Shown here: positions 52,626 to 61,356 of the stretch, piece after piece
How the letters are laid out: every line of letters starts with the position of its first letter
Position numbering within the stretch: position 1 is the stretch's first letter
DNA from: Clostridiales bacterium
Lineage (GTDB): Bacteria > Bacillota > Clostridia > Peptostreptococcales > Anaerovoracaceae
NCBI GenBank assembly: GCA_015243575.1
Contig: CP042469.1
Span: forward strand, 3,314,929 to 3,378,928
DNA: 64,000 nucleotides
Direction of reading: 5' to 3'
The notes under the pieces: model-generated
Seen by the model: the letters and a program-made list of their open reading frames with translations, nothing else
Told to the model about the DNA's origin: nothing
Database searches by the model: none
Made by a program: the position numbers and the translations under genes

Positions 52626-53099
52626 CTGTAAAGATAGATCCATTTTTATAATTTCTTCTTCCATCTTCTGTTTATATTCCTTCATCTTCTCTCTCAGCTG
52701 CGGATATTTCACAGACAGGATTTGCACTGCCAGTAGCCCGGCATTCTCCGCTCCGTCGATGGCTACGGTAGCTACAGGAACGCCCTTGGGCATCTGTACG
52801 ATGGAGAGCAGGGAGTCCAGTCCGTCCAGCGTGGATGACTTGATGGGAAGTCCGATGATGGGCAGTGGTGTAAAGGCTGCCAGAACGCCTCCGAGGTGGG
52901 CCGCTTTTCCTGCAGCGGCGATGATTACCTCAATCCCGTTTTCTTCTGCTGCAGAGGCAAACCCTTCTGCAATTCTGGGGGTTCTATGGGCAGAGATAAT
53001 TCTCGTTTCACAATCAACTCCAAATTCCTTTAAAATCCCTTCCGCCCGCTGTACCACGGGATAATCAGATTTGCTGCCCATTACGATGGCTGCTTTCAT
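52620..53099 (-). CDS. purE: N5-carboxyaminoimidazole ribonucleotide mutase or AIR carboxylase
   Basis: A 159-residue PurE. It begins MKAAIVMGSKSDYPVV and contains the class signature ISAHRTPRIAEGF, AAAGKAAHLGGVLAAFTPLP and LPIIGLPIKSSTLDGLDSLL. PurE either isomerises N5-CAIR made by PurK or carboxylates AIR directly. No purK is present in the operon, which leaves both open; class I length favours the mutase. A 157-base gap separates it from purL. Confidence 0.96.
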   Translation of the reverse strand: MKAAIVMGSKSDYPVVQRAEGILKEFGVDCETRIISAHRTPRIAEGFASAAEENGIEVIIAAAGKAAHLGGVLAAFTPLPIIGLPIKSSTLDGLDSLLSIVQMPKGVPVATVAIDGAENAGLLAVQILSVKYPQLREKMKEYKQKMEEEIIKMDLSLQP

Positions 53100-53256
53100 A
53101 CGCTTCCTCCTTTTTTTGCGGCTGCTTAATCAGCACGCATCGTTTATTTGCTATATAAATTATATCAATGCATTTTTTCCTTGCTATTGTGTGGTTTTTC
53201 TCCCCGTCAAGCTAAAAATGAACCAGGGGATGCCTGCGGGAGGAATCATCGTTTTC

Positions 53257-56200
53257 TTAAAGGAAATAGGAGGTTCCTGCCTCAAAAATCCTCTGATCAT
53301 TGCTGCCCGGTACATTCCGGTACAGGTTTTCCCCGATTCGTTCTGAGTGTGCCATCTTGCCGAAGACTCTTCCGTCGGGGGACGTGATTCCTTCAATTGC
53401 CAGCACCGACGCATTGGGATTGAAACGGGTCTCCATAGAGGGCTTTCCATCCAGATCCACATACTGGGTCGCAATCTGCCCATTCCTGATCAACCCTTCA
53501 ATCACGCCATCGGCGGCGATAAATCTGCCTTCCCCGTGGGAAACGGGAACAGTATGAACTTCTCCAACCTCTGTGTTTGCCAGCCAAGGCGATTTGACCG
53601 ATGCAATCCGGGTTCTTACCAGGCAGGAGGCATGTCTGCCGATCCGGTTATAGGTCAGCGTTGGACTTCCTTCCTCCGGCTCGGTAATTCTGCCGAAAGG
53701 TACCAGCCCAAGCTTGATCAGTGCCTGGAATCCGTTACAGATTCCCAGCATCAGGCCATCACGCATTTGAAGGAGTTCTTCTACTGCCTCTTTTACTGAC
53801 GGATTCCTGAAAACTGCGGTAATAAATTTTGCGGAACCATCGGGTTCATCTCCTCCGCTGAAACCGCCTGGGATCATGATCATCTGGCTGTTTTTTATTT
53901 TCTTAACCATCTCTTCGATGGAGTCAATGAGCTCCGCTTGCTTCAGGTTTCTTAGAATCATGACATCCGCTTCTGCGCCTGCTTTTTCAAATGCCCGTTT
54001 GGTGTCCACTTCGCAGTTGGTTCCGGGGAATACCGGAATGAAAACCCTTGGCCGGGCGATTTTAATGGCAGGGCGGTGGCTCTCTCTCATGTTGCAGGAG
54101 ATTGCCACAGGTGCTTTCTCAGCGTCCGCGCTCTTTTTTATAGTGGGGAATACGCCTTCAAGAGGCTCTGTCCACGCCTTGATCAGCTCATCCAGGTCAA
54201 ATTCCATCAAATTCTGCTCCAGCTGCTCCTGGGCCGGATCCGTCAGACTTGGTTCTAACTGCTCCTGAGCCGGATTCATCAGGCTTTGCTTCAACTGTGC
54301 CAGAAGTACTTCTGGAGGCCCTTCATAATTAAGCCTGAGTCTGGCTGTGATAGCAGGATTGCTGCGGGTAAATCCAATCACTCTGAAGTTTATGGTTTCA
54401 AAAATTTCTTCTATTTTCAGGTCATTATCAATTTCCAAAAGTAGTGCACCGTAATCCGGAAGTTTCAGTTCCTCTTCCGCCAAGGGCATGAGGGAAACGC
54501 CGATTTTGTTTCCTGCGGCCATTTTGAAGAGAGAAACAAAGAGTCCTCCTTCTCCCACCGTATTGGCGGAGAGAATTTTTCCTTCCATTGCCAGCTTACG
54601 AATCCGCTTCATCGTTTCACGATATGTTTCATGATTCAGCAGACCATCGCAGTCTTTTTCCGGTGACAGAAGCACGATGCGGCTGTTTGTACGCTTCAGC
54701 TCCGTGGAAACCACGCTAGAAGCCTCAGAGATGCCTACCGCGAAGGATACCAGTGTAGGCGGAACATGAAGGTCCATAAAGGAACCGGACATGCTGTCCT
54801 TTCCTCCGATAGCCGGAAGCTCCAGCTCCTTTTGCGCTTTTAGTGCTCCCAGCAGTGCTGCGAACGGTTTACCCCATTTTTCGGGGTCATCCCCAAGCCT
54901 CTCGAAATACTCTTGAAAGGTCAGTCTAACTTTGGAAATATCTCCGCCCATAGCGGCTATTTTCGTTACGGAGTCAATGACTGCAAAGTAGGCTCCGTGG
55001 AATGGGCTCTGAGATGACAGCTGTGGATCGAAACCATATGTCATCAACGTAGCAGTATTGGTATCACCGCTGGTTACGGGAAGCTTGGCCGCCATACCGG
55101 CTGCTGGTGACAGCTGGTACATTCCGCCCAGAGGCATCAGAATGGTTCCTGCTCCGATGGTGCTGTCAAACATCTCTATGAGACCCTTTTGGCTGCATGC
55201 ATTCAGGCCTGCAACGGAAGCTTTGAGTTCCTGTGCAATGCGTTTTGTAAATGTTTCTGTACTGGCATTCGCTCTACCATTCACATCCTCTGCCGCTTTT
55301 GACTGATTCTCTAAGCCAGTATTGCCAAGCGCATCATCCGAAACGGATACGGTTATTTCCTGCTTCACACCGTTGGTATCGAGGAAGGCTCTGCTCAGAT
55401 CCAGGATGCAGTCACCTCGCCAGAACATCCGAAATCTAGGATGTTCTGTGACTTTTGCAACGACAACGGCCTCCAAATTTTCTTCTTCTGCATATTGAAT
55501 GAATTCTTTTATATCCTTTTCAGCAATGACGGCAGCCATACGCTCCTGTGACTCAGAGATTGCCAGTTCTGTACCGTCAAGACCTTCATATTTCTTCGGT
55601 ACCAGGTCGAGATTAACATCGATTCCGTCGGCCAGCTCGCCGATGGCAACAGAAACGCCGCCTGCTCCGAAATCGTTACAGCGCTTGATTAGCCGCGCCG
55701 CTTCTTCTTTGCGGTATAATCTCTGGATATTACGCTCTACAGGCGGATTTCCCTTTTGTACCTCTGCCCCGCAGGTCAGTATGGATTCCAGGGTGTGCCC
55801 CTTTGAGGAACCTGTCGCTCCTCCGCAGCCATCTCTGCCGGTTCTTCCTCCGATGAGTACGATGCAGTCGCCGGAGGCGGGCTGCTCCCGATAGACGTGG
55901 GACGCGGGCGCAGCACCGATTACCGCTCCGATTTCCATCCGCTTGGCCATGTAGCCGTCATGATAGATTTCCGTAACCTGGCCCGTTGCCAGACCAATCT
56001 GATTGCCGTAAGAGCTGTACCCCCTTGCAGCTCCTTTGGTGATGATTCTCTGCGGAAGCTTTCCGGGCAGAGTATCAGAAAGTCTTGTTCTGGGATCACC
56101 GCTGCCGGTTACTCTCATGGCCTGATATACATAAACCCTTCCTGACAGAGGATCTCTGATCGCTCCGCCCAGACAGGTTGCAGCGCCTCCGAAGGGTTCG

Positions 56201-57198
56201 ATTTCCGTCGGGTGATTGTGCGTTTCATTTTTAAACATCACAAGCCAGTCCTCTTCCCTGCCGTCAATATCCGCTTTCACTTTAATGCTGCAGGCATTAA
56301 TCTCATCGGATTCATCCAGGTCGGGCGCCAGACCTTTTTTCTTGATATATTTTGCACCGATTACTGCCATATCCATCAGACTCATATCCCGATTGTTTGC
56401 GTTCTCACCGTAGACCGCATCTCTGATATTCAAATATTCCTGAAAGGCTTTTTCGACGACTTTAGAATAGGCATCCTGCTTGAAGCTTACCTCCTTAATC
56501 TTTGTAAGGAATGTGGTATGTCTGCAGTGATCAGACCAATACGTATCGATCACCTTCACTTCGGTTACCGTTGGATTTCTTCCTTCTTCGGATTCAAAGT
56601 AATCCCGGACAAATTTCAGATCCTCACTGCTCATCGCAAAGCCTTGTTCGTTACGGTACTCTGCGATCTCTTCATCTGCCATCTCCGTAAATCCCTCAAG
56701 CACCTTTACTTTTTCCGGGGATGAGGTCAAAAGTTCCAGCTTCTCAGGCTTATCAAGAGCTGCTTCATGAGAGTCAACGGGATTGATGCAGTACTCCTTG
56801 ACTGACGTAAACTCCTGATCGGAAAGATTACCGGAAAGTACGATCAATCTTGCAAACTGAACCACAGCTTCGGTATTCACGTTTAACAGTTTTAGACACT
56901 GCGCTGCAGAATCTGCTCGCTGATCATACTGTCCCGGGAGAAATTCCACGGCAAAAAAACGAGAACCTGCTTCGATAGAAATTGCCTCATCAAAGGCACA
57001 ATCGATTGCAGGCTCAGCAAAAACCGTATATTTCGCCGCTTGGTAGGAAGCTTCATCCATTCCTTCCATATCATAGCGGTTGATTACTCTGACAGATTCT
57101 AATCCTTCTAAATTTAGGTTTTCTTTTAAATCTTCATATAAACCCTGGGCTTCTATATCAAAGCCCCTTTGCTTTTCTACATAAATACGGCGTACCAT
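53257..57198 (-). CDS. purL: Phosphoribosylformylglycinamidine synthase, single-chain type
   Basis: A 1313-residue FGAM synthase that combines the PurS-like, PurL and glutaminase domains in one chain. Visible blocks are VKVIDTYWSDHCRHTTFLTK near residue 225, FKNETHNHPTEIEPFGGAAT near 325, GGKDSMSGSF near 805, and the glutaminase FPGTNCEVDTKRAF, GGFSGGDEPDGSA and LGICNGFQALIKLG with the nucleophile Cys. A short direct repeat (NPAQEQLE then DPAQEQLE, about residues 970-1000) sits in the linker before the glutaminase domain. AAGGAGGG precedes the ATG. It is the first gene of the purine operon, and purS/purQ are absent as expected. Confidence 0.97.
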   Translation of the reverse strand: MVRRIYVEKQRGFDIEAQGLYEDLKENLNLEGLESVRVINRYDMEGMDEASYQAAKYTVFAEPAIDCAFDEAISIEAGSRFFAVEFLPGQYDQRADSAAQCLKLLNVNTEAVVQFARLIVLSGNLSDQEFTSVKEYCINPVDSHEAALDKPEKLELLTSSPEKVKVLEGFTEMADEEIAEYRNEQGFAMSSEDLKFVRDYFESEEGRNPTVTEVKVIDTYWSDHCRHTTFLTKIKEVSFKQDAYSKVVEKAFQEYLNIRDAVYGENANNRDMSLMDMAVIGAKYIKKKGLAPDLDESDEINACSIKVKADIDGREEDWLVMFKNETHNHPTEIEPFGGAATCLGGAIRDPLSGRVYVYQAMRVTGSGDPRTRLSDTLPGKLPQRIITKGAARGYSSYGNQIGLATGQVTEIYHDGYMAKRMEIGAVIGAAPASHVYREQPASGDCIVLIGGRTGRDGCGGATGSSKGHTLESILTCGAEVQKGNPPVERNIQRLYRKEEAARLIKRCNDFGAGGVSVAIGELADGIDVNLDLVPKKYEGLDGTELAISESQERMAAVIAEKDIKEFIQYAEEENLEAVVVAKVTEHPRFRMFWRGDCILDLSRAFLDTNGVKQEITVSVSDDALGNTGLENQSKAAEDVNGRANASTETFTKRIAQELKASVAGLNACSQKGLIEMFDSTIGAGTILMPLGGMYQLSPAAGMAAKLPVTSGDTNTATLMTYGFDPQLSSQSPFHGAYFAVIDSVTKIAAMGGDISKVRLTFQEYFERLGDDPEKWGKPFAALLGALKAQKELELPAIGGKDSMSGSFMDLHVPPTLVSFAVGISEASSVVSTELKRTNSRIVLLSPEKDCDGLLNHETYRETMKRIRKLAMEGKILSANTVGEGGLFVSLFKMAAGNKIGVSLMPLAEEELKLPDYGALLLEIDNDLKIEEIFETINFRVIGFTRSNPAITARLRLNYEGPPEVLLAQLKQSLMNPAQEQLEPSLTDPAQEQLEQNLMEFDLDELIKAWTEPLEGVFPTIKKSADAEKAPVAISCNMRESHRPAIKIARPRVFIPVFPGTNCEVDTKRAFEKAGAEADVMILRNLKQAELIDSIEEMVKKIKNSQMIMIPGGFSGGDEPDGSAKFITAVFRNPSVKEAVEELLQMRDGLMLGICNGFQALIKLGLVPFGRITEPEEGSPTLTYNRIGRHASCLVRTRIASVKSPWLANTEVGEVHTVPVSHGEGRFIAADGVIEGLIRNGQIATQYVDLDGKPSMETRFNPNASVLAIEGITSPDGRVFGKMAHSERIGENLYRNVPGSNDQRIFEAGTSYFL

Positions 57199-57403
57199 AT
57201 TGCCCTCCTTAACACGATGTTCGGATCTTCTCTACCGCCTGACGGCATTCATTCCGAAAAATCACGAAGTCCAAACCGGTATGGTTTATTAAAATAATCC
57301 GTATGATCGATTTTACAATTCCATTGAACGTTCGTGTTTGTTGCGATTTGTTCTGTATCCAATCTCATGTTATCAGCTTTATTTTAATATTACAATAAAA
57401 AAT

Positions 57404-57438
57404 ACGAATATTATATGAAATTTTATCACTTTATTCGT
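57404..57438. promoter_or_regulatory. PurBox-like inverted pair, proximal to purL
   Basis: ACGAAT (57404-57409, in AAATACGAATATT) and ATTCGT (57433-57438) form an inverted pair 29 bases centre to centre. Bacillus-type PurR sites are two inverted boxes of consensus AWWWCCGAACWWT about 30 bases apart, which this resembles with CGAAT in place of CGAAC. Confidence 0.5.
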
Positions 57439-57454
57439 CTGTTTTTATGTTTTC

Positions 57455-57491
57455 CCGAACTTAGGATTTCATCATAAAAACTATCATTCGT
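57455..57491. promoter_or_regulatory. PurBox-like inverted pair, distal to purL
   Basis: CCGAAC (57455-57460, in TTTCCCGAACTTA) and ATTCGT (57486-57491) are inverted and about 30-31 bases apart centre to centre, the same geometry as the pair at 57404-57438. The first box matches the PurBox core exactly. Confidence 0.5.
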
Positions 57492-57518
57492 ATTTTATCT
57501 TTCCTAAATATTATTTTA

Positions 57519-57547
57519 TGTATAGTTGACTTTACATGTAAAGTCAA
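57519..57547 (-). promoter_or_regulatory. Candidate promoter of the purine operon
   Basis: Minus strand TTGACT (57547-57542), 17 bases, TATACA (57524-57519), inside the palindrome. It gives a leader of about 310 bases before purL that contains both PurBox-like pairs. Confidence 0.55.
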
Positions 57548-57552
57548 CTATA
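57521..57552. promoter_or_regulatory. Perfect 32-bp palindrome with back-to-back promoters
   Basis: Positions 57521-57536 are the exact reverse complement of 57537-57552, with half-site TATAGTTGACTTTACA. Each half contains TTGACT, which serves as a -35 element on its own strand. It is the likely operator of the XRE regulator encoded 26 bases downstream, and binding would cover promoters in both directions. Confidence 0.8.
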
Positions 57553-57554
57553 CT
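57526..57554 (+). promoter_or_regulatory. Promoter of the XRE regulator operon
   Basis: TTGACT (57526-57531), 17 bases, TATACT (57549-57554), lying within the palindrome. The start codon follows at 57578, preceded by GGAGGTG. Confidence 0.75.
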
Positions 57555-57577
57555 ATTTCTAATGGAGGTGAAAACCT

Positions 57578-57787
57578 ATGGAAACATTATTAAATATTGT
57601 AAAAGAGCTGCGGATACAAAAGGATATCTCACAGAGCAAGCTGGCTGAGTTGGTGGGAGTTACAAGACAAACGATTATTTCTTTAGAAAAGGGCAGTTAT
57701 ATTCCTTCCCTGCTCTTAGCCATGAGAATATCCGAGGTGCTGGATACACCGATTGAACAAATATTTCAAAAGGAGATTATTAAATGA
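57578..57787 (+). CDS. Small XRE/Cro-type transcriptional regulator
   Basis: A 69-residue protein that is nearly all helix-turn-helix: IVKELRIQKDISQSKLAELVGVTRQTIISLEKGSYIPSL, then AMRISEVLDTPIEQIF. It resembles the YozG/CzrA-neighbour class of compact HTH_3 regulators. GGAGGTG precedes the ATG by nine bases. The perfect palindrome in its promoter suggests autoregulation. Its stop overlaps the start of the membrane protein gene as ATGA, a common arrangement for such regulators and a membrane partner. Confidence 0.92.
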   Translation: METLLNIVKELRIQKDISQSKLAELVGVTRQTIISLEKGSYIPSLLLAMRISEVLDTPIEQIFQKEIIK

Positions 57788-58248
57788 AAAAAATTATAAT
57801 TAAGAGCACAGGGAATGTAATATTATTTTTATTAGTTGGATTAGCCTTTTTATTTCCGTTTTCAGAGATAAATTCAATTCAAAGCGTGGGATTCAGTGTA
57901 ACTTTATCAATCTATCCTATAATGCTCGGCGTGTATTTGATTCTCTATCCTATCCTATATTATATGGTTTCAAAGAGATTAAAATGGAGTAAAACAGATA
58001 TTCATGAACTTGCATTTTCAGATGAACGGGAAAAAATAATTGTCGCAGAAGCTACGAAAATATCATATATCGTTCTCACAGGCGGATTAATATTGAGTAT
58101 TGCAATCATTGGCGGAATAAAATTGTTCTCATTGTTTACCCATGAAGAAGTTAGCGTATACTTTGCCAGCATATTGCTGATTACAATTTTGCTTGTATTA
58201 TCTACCATTTCATATTGTGCTAAATGGTGCCTAGAATATCGCAAATAG
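57784..58248 (+). CDS. Four-helix membrane protein coupled to the XRE regulator (DUF2178-like)
   Basis: A 154-residue protein with four predicted membrane helices (about residues 8-28, 37-62, 93-118 and 126-146) and a short charged loop, AFSDEREKIIVAEATKISYI, between helices 2 and 3. That SDEREK-type loop is typical of the DUF2178-type family found next to small XRE regulators. Its role is unknown. It starts at ATG 57784 overlapping the regulator stop and ends just before a strong terminator. Confidence 0.8.
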   Translation: MKKIIIKSTGNVILFLLVGLAFLFPFSEINSIQSVGFSVTLSIYPIMLGVYLILYPILYYMVSKRLKWSKTDIHELAFSDEREKIIVAEATKISYIVLTGGLILSIAIIGGIKLFSLFTHEEVSVYFASILLITILLVLSTISYCAKWCLEYRK

Positions 58249-58297
58249 ACTTCTATGAAAGGTATCAGAGAGGACCTATTGCAGTTCAGTACAATAC

Positions 58298-58325
58298 AAA
58301 AAACCGGGGCATTCCCCGGTTTTTT
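58298..58325. terminator. Bidirectional terminator between the XRE operon and the transglycosylase
   Basis: AAAAAACCGGGG pairs perfectly with CCCCGGTTTTTT across a four-base loop. The symmetrical A and T tracts give a terminator on both strands between convergent genes. Confidence 0.92.
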
Positions 58326-58385
58326 GCTAATTTCTATATGCTTTTACTGTCATGTTTTTTATTACTCGAGATTGTCTTCACTGAA

Positions 58386-59531
58386 TCAATTGCCGGAACC
58401 ATACCCATGTGAGGTAAGGTAAGAGCTGATTCCGTCGACTGTACCAATAATTCTATTGGCATATCTCGTGGAGTAGGATCCCCTGTTAACTGCAACGGAT
58501 CCCTGATTATAAGCGGAGAATCCCTTGGAAACATCGCCGCCGTAGGCTGCAATTCTTTCACTGAGATACATCGCTCCAAAATTGATACTGGTTTCAGCAT
58601 CCAGGAGCTGGCTTTCACCGAGACCATATCTGGCCCCTGTCGAAGGCATTACCTGCATCATGCCGAGCGAGCCGCTGCTCCCTCTGGCTTTGGAGTTGAA
58701 GGTGCTTTCTTTATGCGCTACAGCCATGAGGATTTTCTCATCAATCTTGTAAGTTTCCGCAGCATGCTTGAACATAAATACCAGTTCCTGTGCCTTATTT
58801 TCGGAATAACTTCCATTGTACTCACGGATATAGTTTACTAATCCTTTGTTATATTTTGACTCTGCTTCTTTCCAATAGGATTTTGCAGGAGTCCCTTCTT
58901 TTGTGCTAACATAGATTCCAGTATAGGAGTCGTAATACACATCCCAGGCGAATCCGTCTTTTCCAGACATAGCCTTAAGTGGAAGATATACTACTTTGTC
59001 TCTGGTCAATACAGGCAGACCCCCAAGGTCCAATTCCCTGACCGACAGCTGCGGAATCTTTATTACTTCGTCGCTTACGGTACCTTCTGTCTCCTCGCTG
59101 ATGTCCGAGTTTACTTTAGCGGTATCTCCTCCCAGAACTTTTGCTAAGCTTTGATAGTCCAACTCATACATAAGGACCTTTGCATCGCTGAATGTCTGGG
59201 TCTCGATCTCCTTTCTTTCGTTCTTCTTCCACCGTTCACTGATGTTCACCAGTGATGGCTCAGTTTTCAAAAGTTTAAGTGTGCGGCTTTCAAAATCAAA
59301 TTCGGTCTTAATGCCGAATATCTCTCCCATCTCAGGTGTCAATGGGAAATAAGTCGTGTCTTTGTACAGAAAAAATGGAAACTGTAAATGGTCGTTGTCA
59401 ATCGTTTCCCCATTAACAACGATTTCTTTAATAAAAAAATCTCCTTGAACGTTTTCTTCAGCATATATAGAAATTGATGAGAAAAGTAAGACAGTCAATG
59501 AAAGCCACACAGATACAAGCTTCTTTGCCAT
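58386..59531 (-). CDS. Secreted lytic transglycosylase (SLT domain) with N-terminal stalk domain
   Basis: A 381-residue exported protein with signal peptide (residues ~1-25). The N-terminal ~200 residues look like copper-amine-oxidase-type stalk/substrate domains (IVVNGETIDNDHLQFPFFLY, YFPLTPEMGEIFGIKTEFDF, VVYLPLKAMSGKDGFAWDVY). The C-terminal ~130 residues form a Slt-type lysozyme-like domain, with the catalytic Glu in AVAHKESTFNSKARGSSGSL near residue 272, then GMMQVMPSTGARYGL and GFSAYNQGS. It cleaves glycan strands of peptidoglycan. It is a single-gene unit with a terminator after it; regulation is not visible. Confidence 0.92.
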   Translation of the reverse strand: MAKKLVSVWLSLTVLLFSSISIYAEENVQGDFFIKEIVVNGETIDNDHLQFPFFLYKDTTYFPLTPEMGEIFGIKTEFDFESRTLKLLKTEPSLVNISERWKKNERKEIETQTFSDAKVLMYELDYQSLAKVLGGDTAKVNSDISEETEGTVSDEVIKIPQLSVRELDLGGLPVLTRDKVVYLPLKAMSGKDGFAWDVYYDSYTGIYVSTKEGTPAKSYWKEAESKYNKGLVNYIREYNGSYSENKAQELVFMFKHAAETYKIDEKILMAVAHKESTFNSKARGSSGSLGMMQVMPSTGARYGLGESQLLDAETSINFGAMYLSERIAAYGGDVSKGFSAYNQGSVAVNRGSYSTRYANRIIGTVDGISSYLTSHGYGSGN

Positions 59532-59849
59532 ATCTATTTTCCCTCTCTTTCCTTGTCTTAAATTAAGACTTTATCATTATACCACAATTAGCCAAAATGT
59601 ATACCTTTTTTTGTGTAATAGTTATATATACCAATTAAAAACATTGAAATTTGAACATTTTATACCAATTTATCCACAGCAAATCAGTAATATATTTGGC
59701 AGAATTATCAAAATATATTCGAAGATTTTGATAATTTTGATATTTATTTTGGAGGCTTCTTTTACTTACAAAAGCCAAAATGATTCTACAAAATAACGCA
59801 TATTACGACGAGATCGATTCTTACTTTCTGTCGTAGGAATCGAAAAAAT
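59532..59849. other. Gene-free stretch left of the insertion sequence
   Basis: About 320 AT-rich bases with the upstream region of the transglycosylase gene. A single TTATCCACA word (59670-59678) matches a DnaA box but has no companions, so it is not an origin. A 61-codon frame here shows no ribosome site. Confidence 0.5.
59842..59849. repeat. Left 8-bp target-site duplication of the insertion sequence
   Basis: GAAAAAAT directly before the left inverted repeat. The identical 8 bases recur at 61357-61364. Eight-base duplication is characteristic of ISL3 transposition. Confidence 0.92.
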
Positions 59850-59872
59850 GGCTCTATAATAAATGTTGTGGT
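59850..59872 (+). repeat. Left terminal inverted repeat of the ISL3 element
   Basis: Starts GGCTCTATAATAAATG and ends TGTGGT; pairs with 61334-61356. Confidence 0.92.
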
Positions 59873-59985
59873 GTTTTAGAAATTAAAATGCCACAGCATT
59901 TTGTTTTTTGCAAAAAAGATAGAGCATAAAGCAGATCTCAAGTAGAATGAAGTTACCACACACCATTTCGAAAGGAGATTAGCTT

Positions 59986-61169
59986 ATGCTCTACCCAAAT
60001 TGTACAGCAGACTTGCTGGGATTAAAAGATGTAATTGTAACCAGAGTCGAGAATTTTAACAATCAGATTCATGTGTGGCTGGAATCTAGACTTCAGATGC
60101 AGGTTTGCCCGGTCTGCCGTCATGGAACGAAGAGAACGCATTCCTACCGCGAACAGCTTGTAAAGGACCTGCCGTTACAAGGGCTGCACTGCCTGCTCCA
60201 TGTGCGAAAGCGCAGATATTACTGCCCTCACTGTGGAACTGTCTTTCAGGAAAGGTTATCGTTTCTTGCACGATATCAGCGGAATACAAAACGACTAACC
60301 TCTAAAGTATTGCATGATTACAGCTGTGAACAATCCACTGCATCTATCGCAAAAAGGAACGGCATTTCTACTGGAACAGCGATAAGAATCTTCGATAGAG
60401 TATCATATCCGCTTCCAAAGTTGCCAAGGGTTCTTTCTATCGATGAATTCAAGGGAACGCAGGTGGGCGCAAATTTCAGTGCATTCTCACTGATCCTGTA
60501 AAGCATAAGGTCCTAGATATTCTTCCTTCCAAGAAAAGCGATGATTTGATCGCCTACTTCCTTCAGTTTCCTCTGGAAAAGCGCAAACAGGTTCAATATC
60601 TAGTGATGGATATGAGCCTTCAATTCCGAGATGTTATGACGCTCTGTTTTCCAGAGGCCAGTGTAATCACGGACAAGTTCCACGTTTGCCGGTATGTGAC
60701 ATGGGCGCTAGAAAACGTGAGAAAATCCGAGCAAAAGAAATTCAGTGATGAACGACGTAAATACTTCAAGAAAAGCCGCTGGCTACTTCTATCTCGGCAG
60801 GAAAAGCTCAACGAAGAGCAGTGCCAGCAGCTTGAAAATATGCTGGCGGTATCCGAGAAACTCCGCAAAGCGTACTGGTTGAAAGAAAACTTTTATGTAT
60901 TTATGGACAGCAAAGATATCTACGAAGCAAAAAAGAATCTGAGTAACTGGAATCTATGTGCAGGAGTTGCAAAACTAGAGGAGTTTCAGAAATGCTTTGA
61001 TATCATCAACAAATGGCAGCCCTACATACTCCGAGCCTTTAGCCTGGGATATACAAACGGATTTACGGAAGGCTGCAATAATCGGATCAAAGTCTTGAAG
61101 CGAAACTGTTACGGAGTCCGAAATTTTAGCCGCTTTCGCAATCGAATCCTTCATATGATGGCAGCCTGA
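59986..61169 (+). pseudogene. ISL3-family transposase, frameshifted
   Basis: The ATG at 59986 follows AAGGAG. The N-terminal frame (171 codons, ends 60501) carries the zinc-ribbon motifs CPVCRHGTKR and YYCPHCGTVF and the helix-turn-helix EQSTASIAKRNGISTGTAIR, then the first catalytic Asp in LSIDEFKG. The frame then breaks at AAGGGAAC (60451-60458); restoring one A gives GNAGGRKFQCILTDPVKHKV and joins the second frame, which contains LVMDMSLQFRDVM with the second Asp and TEGCNNRIKVLKRNCYG with the Glu. The full protein would be about 395 residues, a normal ISL3 length. No programmed slippery sequence is seen, so it is read as a disabling deletion or a sequencing error. Confidence 0.93.
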
Positions 61170-61333
61170 TTAAAATGAATCATTTCGACTGTTCCAATTC
61201 CTGGCCTACCTACAATATGGCTTGTTTTGTTATGCCCTTACCAACTAGTTCCCATAAAACAATCCAGCGATGGATTGACCTTCGCTGGATTGAAACACAT
61301 TTTTACTTATTTTTTATTTTACTTGAGAGCTCT

Positions 61334-61356
61334 ACCACAACATTTGACATAGAGCC
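61334..61356 (-). repeat. Right terminal inverted repeat of the ISL3 element
   Basis: Read on the minus strand it starts GGCTCTATGTCAAATG and ends TGTGGT; pairs with 59850-59872. Confidence 0.92.

Larger units (their letters stand above)
57199..57577. other. Regulatory gap between purL and the XRE regulator
   Basis: About 380 bases with no gene. It holds the leader of the purine operon (minus strand), two PurBox-like inverted pairs and a perfect palindrome with promoters in both directions. I looked for a purine riboswitch on the purL side and did not find its conserved core. Confidence 0.7.
59850..61356 (+). mobile_element. ISL3-family insertion sequence, complete ends, 1507 bp
   Basis: Terminal inverted repeats of 23 bases lie at 59850-59872 and 61334-61356; both read GGCTCTAT, four differing bases, then AATGTTGTGGT, so they match at 19 or more positions. 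The element carries one transposase gene (59986-61169) interrupted by a single-base frameshift. It is flanked by perfect 8-bp duplications. It is inserted in the T-tract of the aminotransferase terminator (61365-61389). The intact ends and duplication point to recent insertion; the frameshift should make this copy unable to move by itself. Confidence 0.95.

Noticed and set aside
57199-57520. Possible purine riboswitch in the purL leader
   Set aside because: The conserved core of purine aptamers (paired P1 with the TATA/ATATGG, TTTCTACC-type segments) was not found on the minus strand.
59670-59678. TTATCCACA, a consensus DnaA box
   Set aside because: A single isolated copy with no cluster of boxes, no dnaA/dnaN genes and no AT-rich unwinding module, so not an origin.
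59611-59796. 61-codon plus-strand frame left of the insertion sequence
   Set aside because: No ribosome site, strongly AT-biased low-information composition and no family motif.
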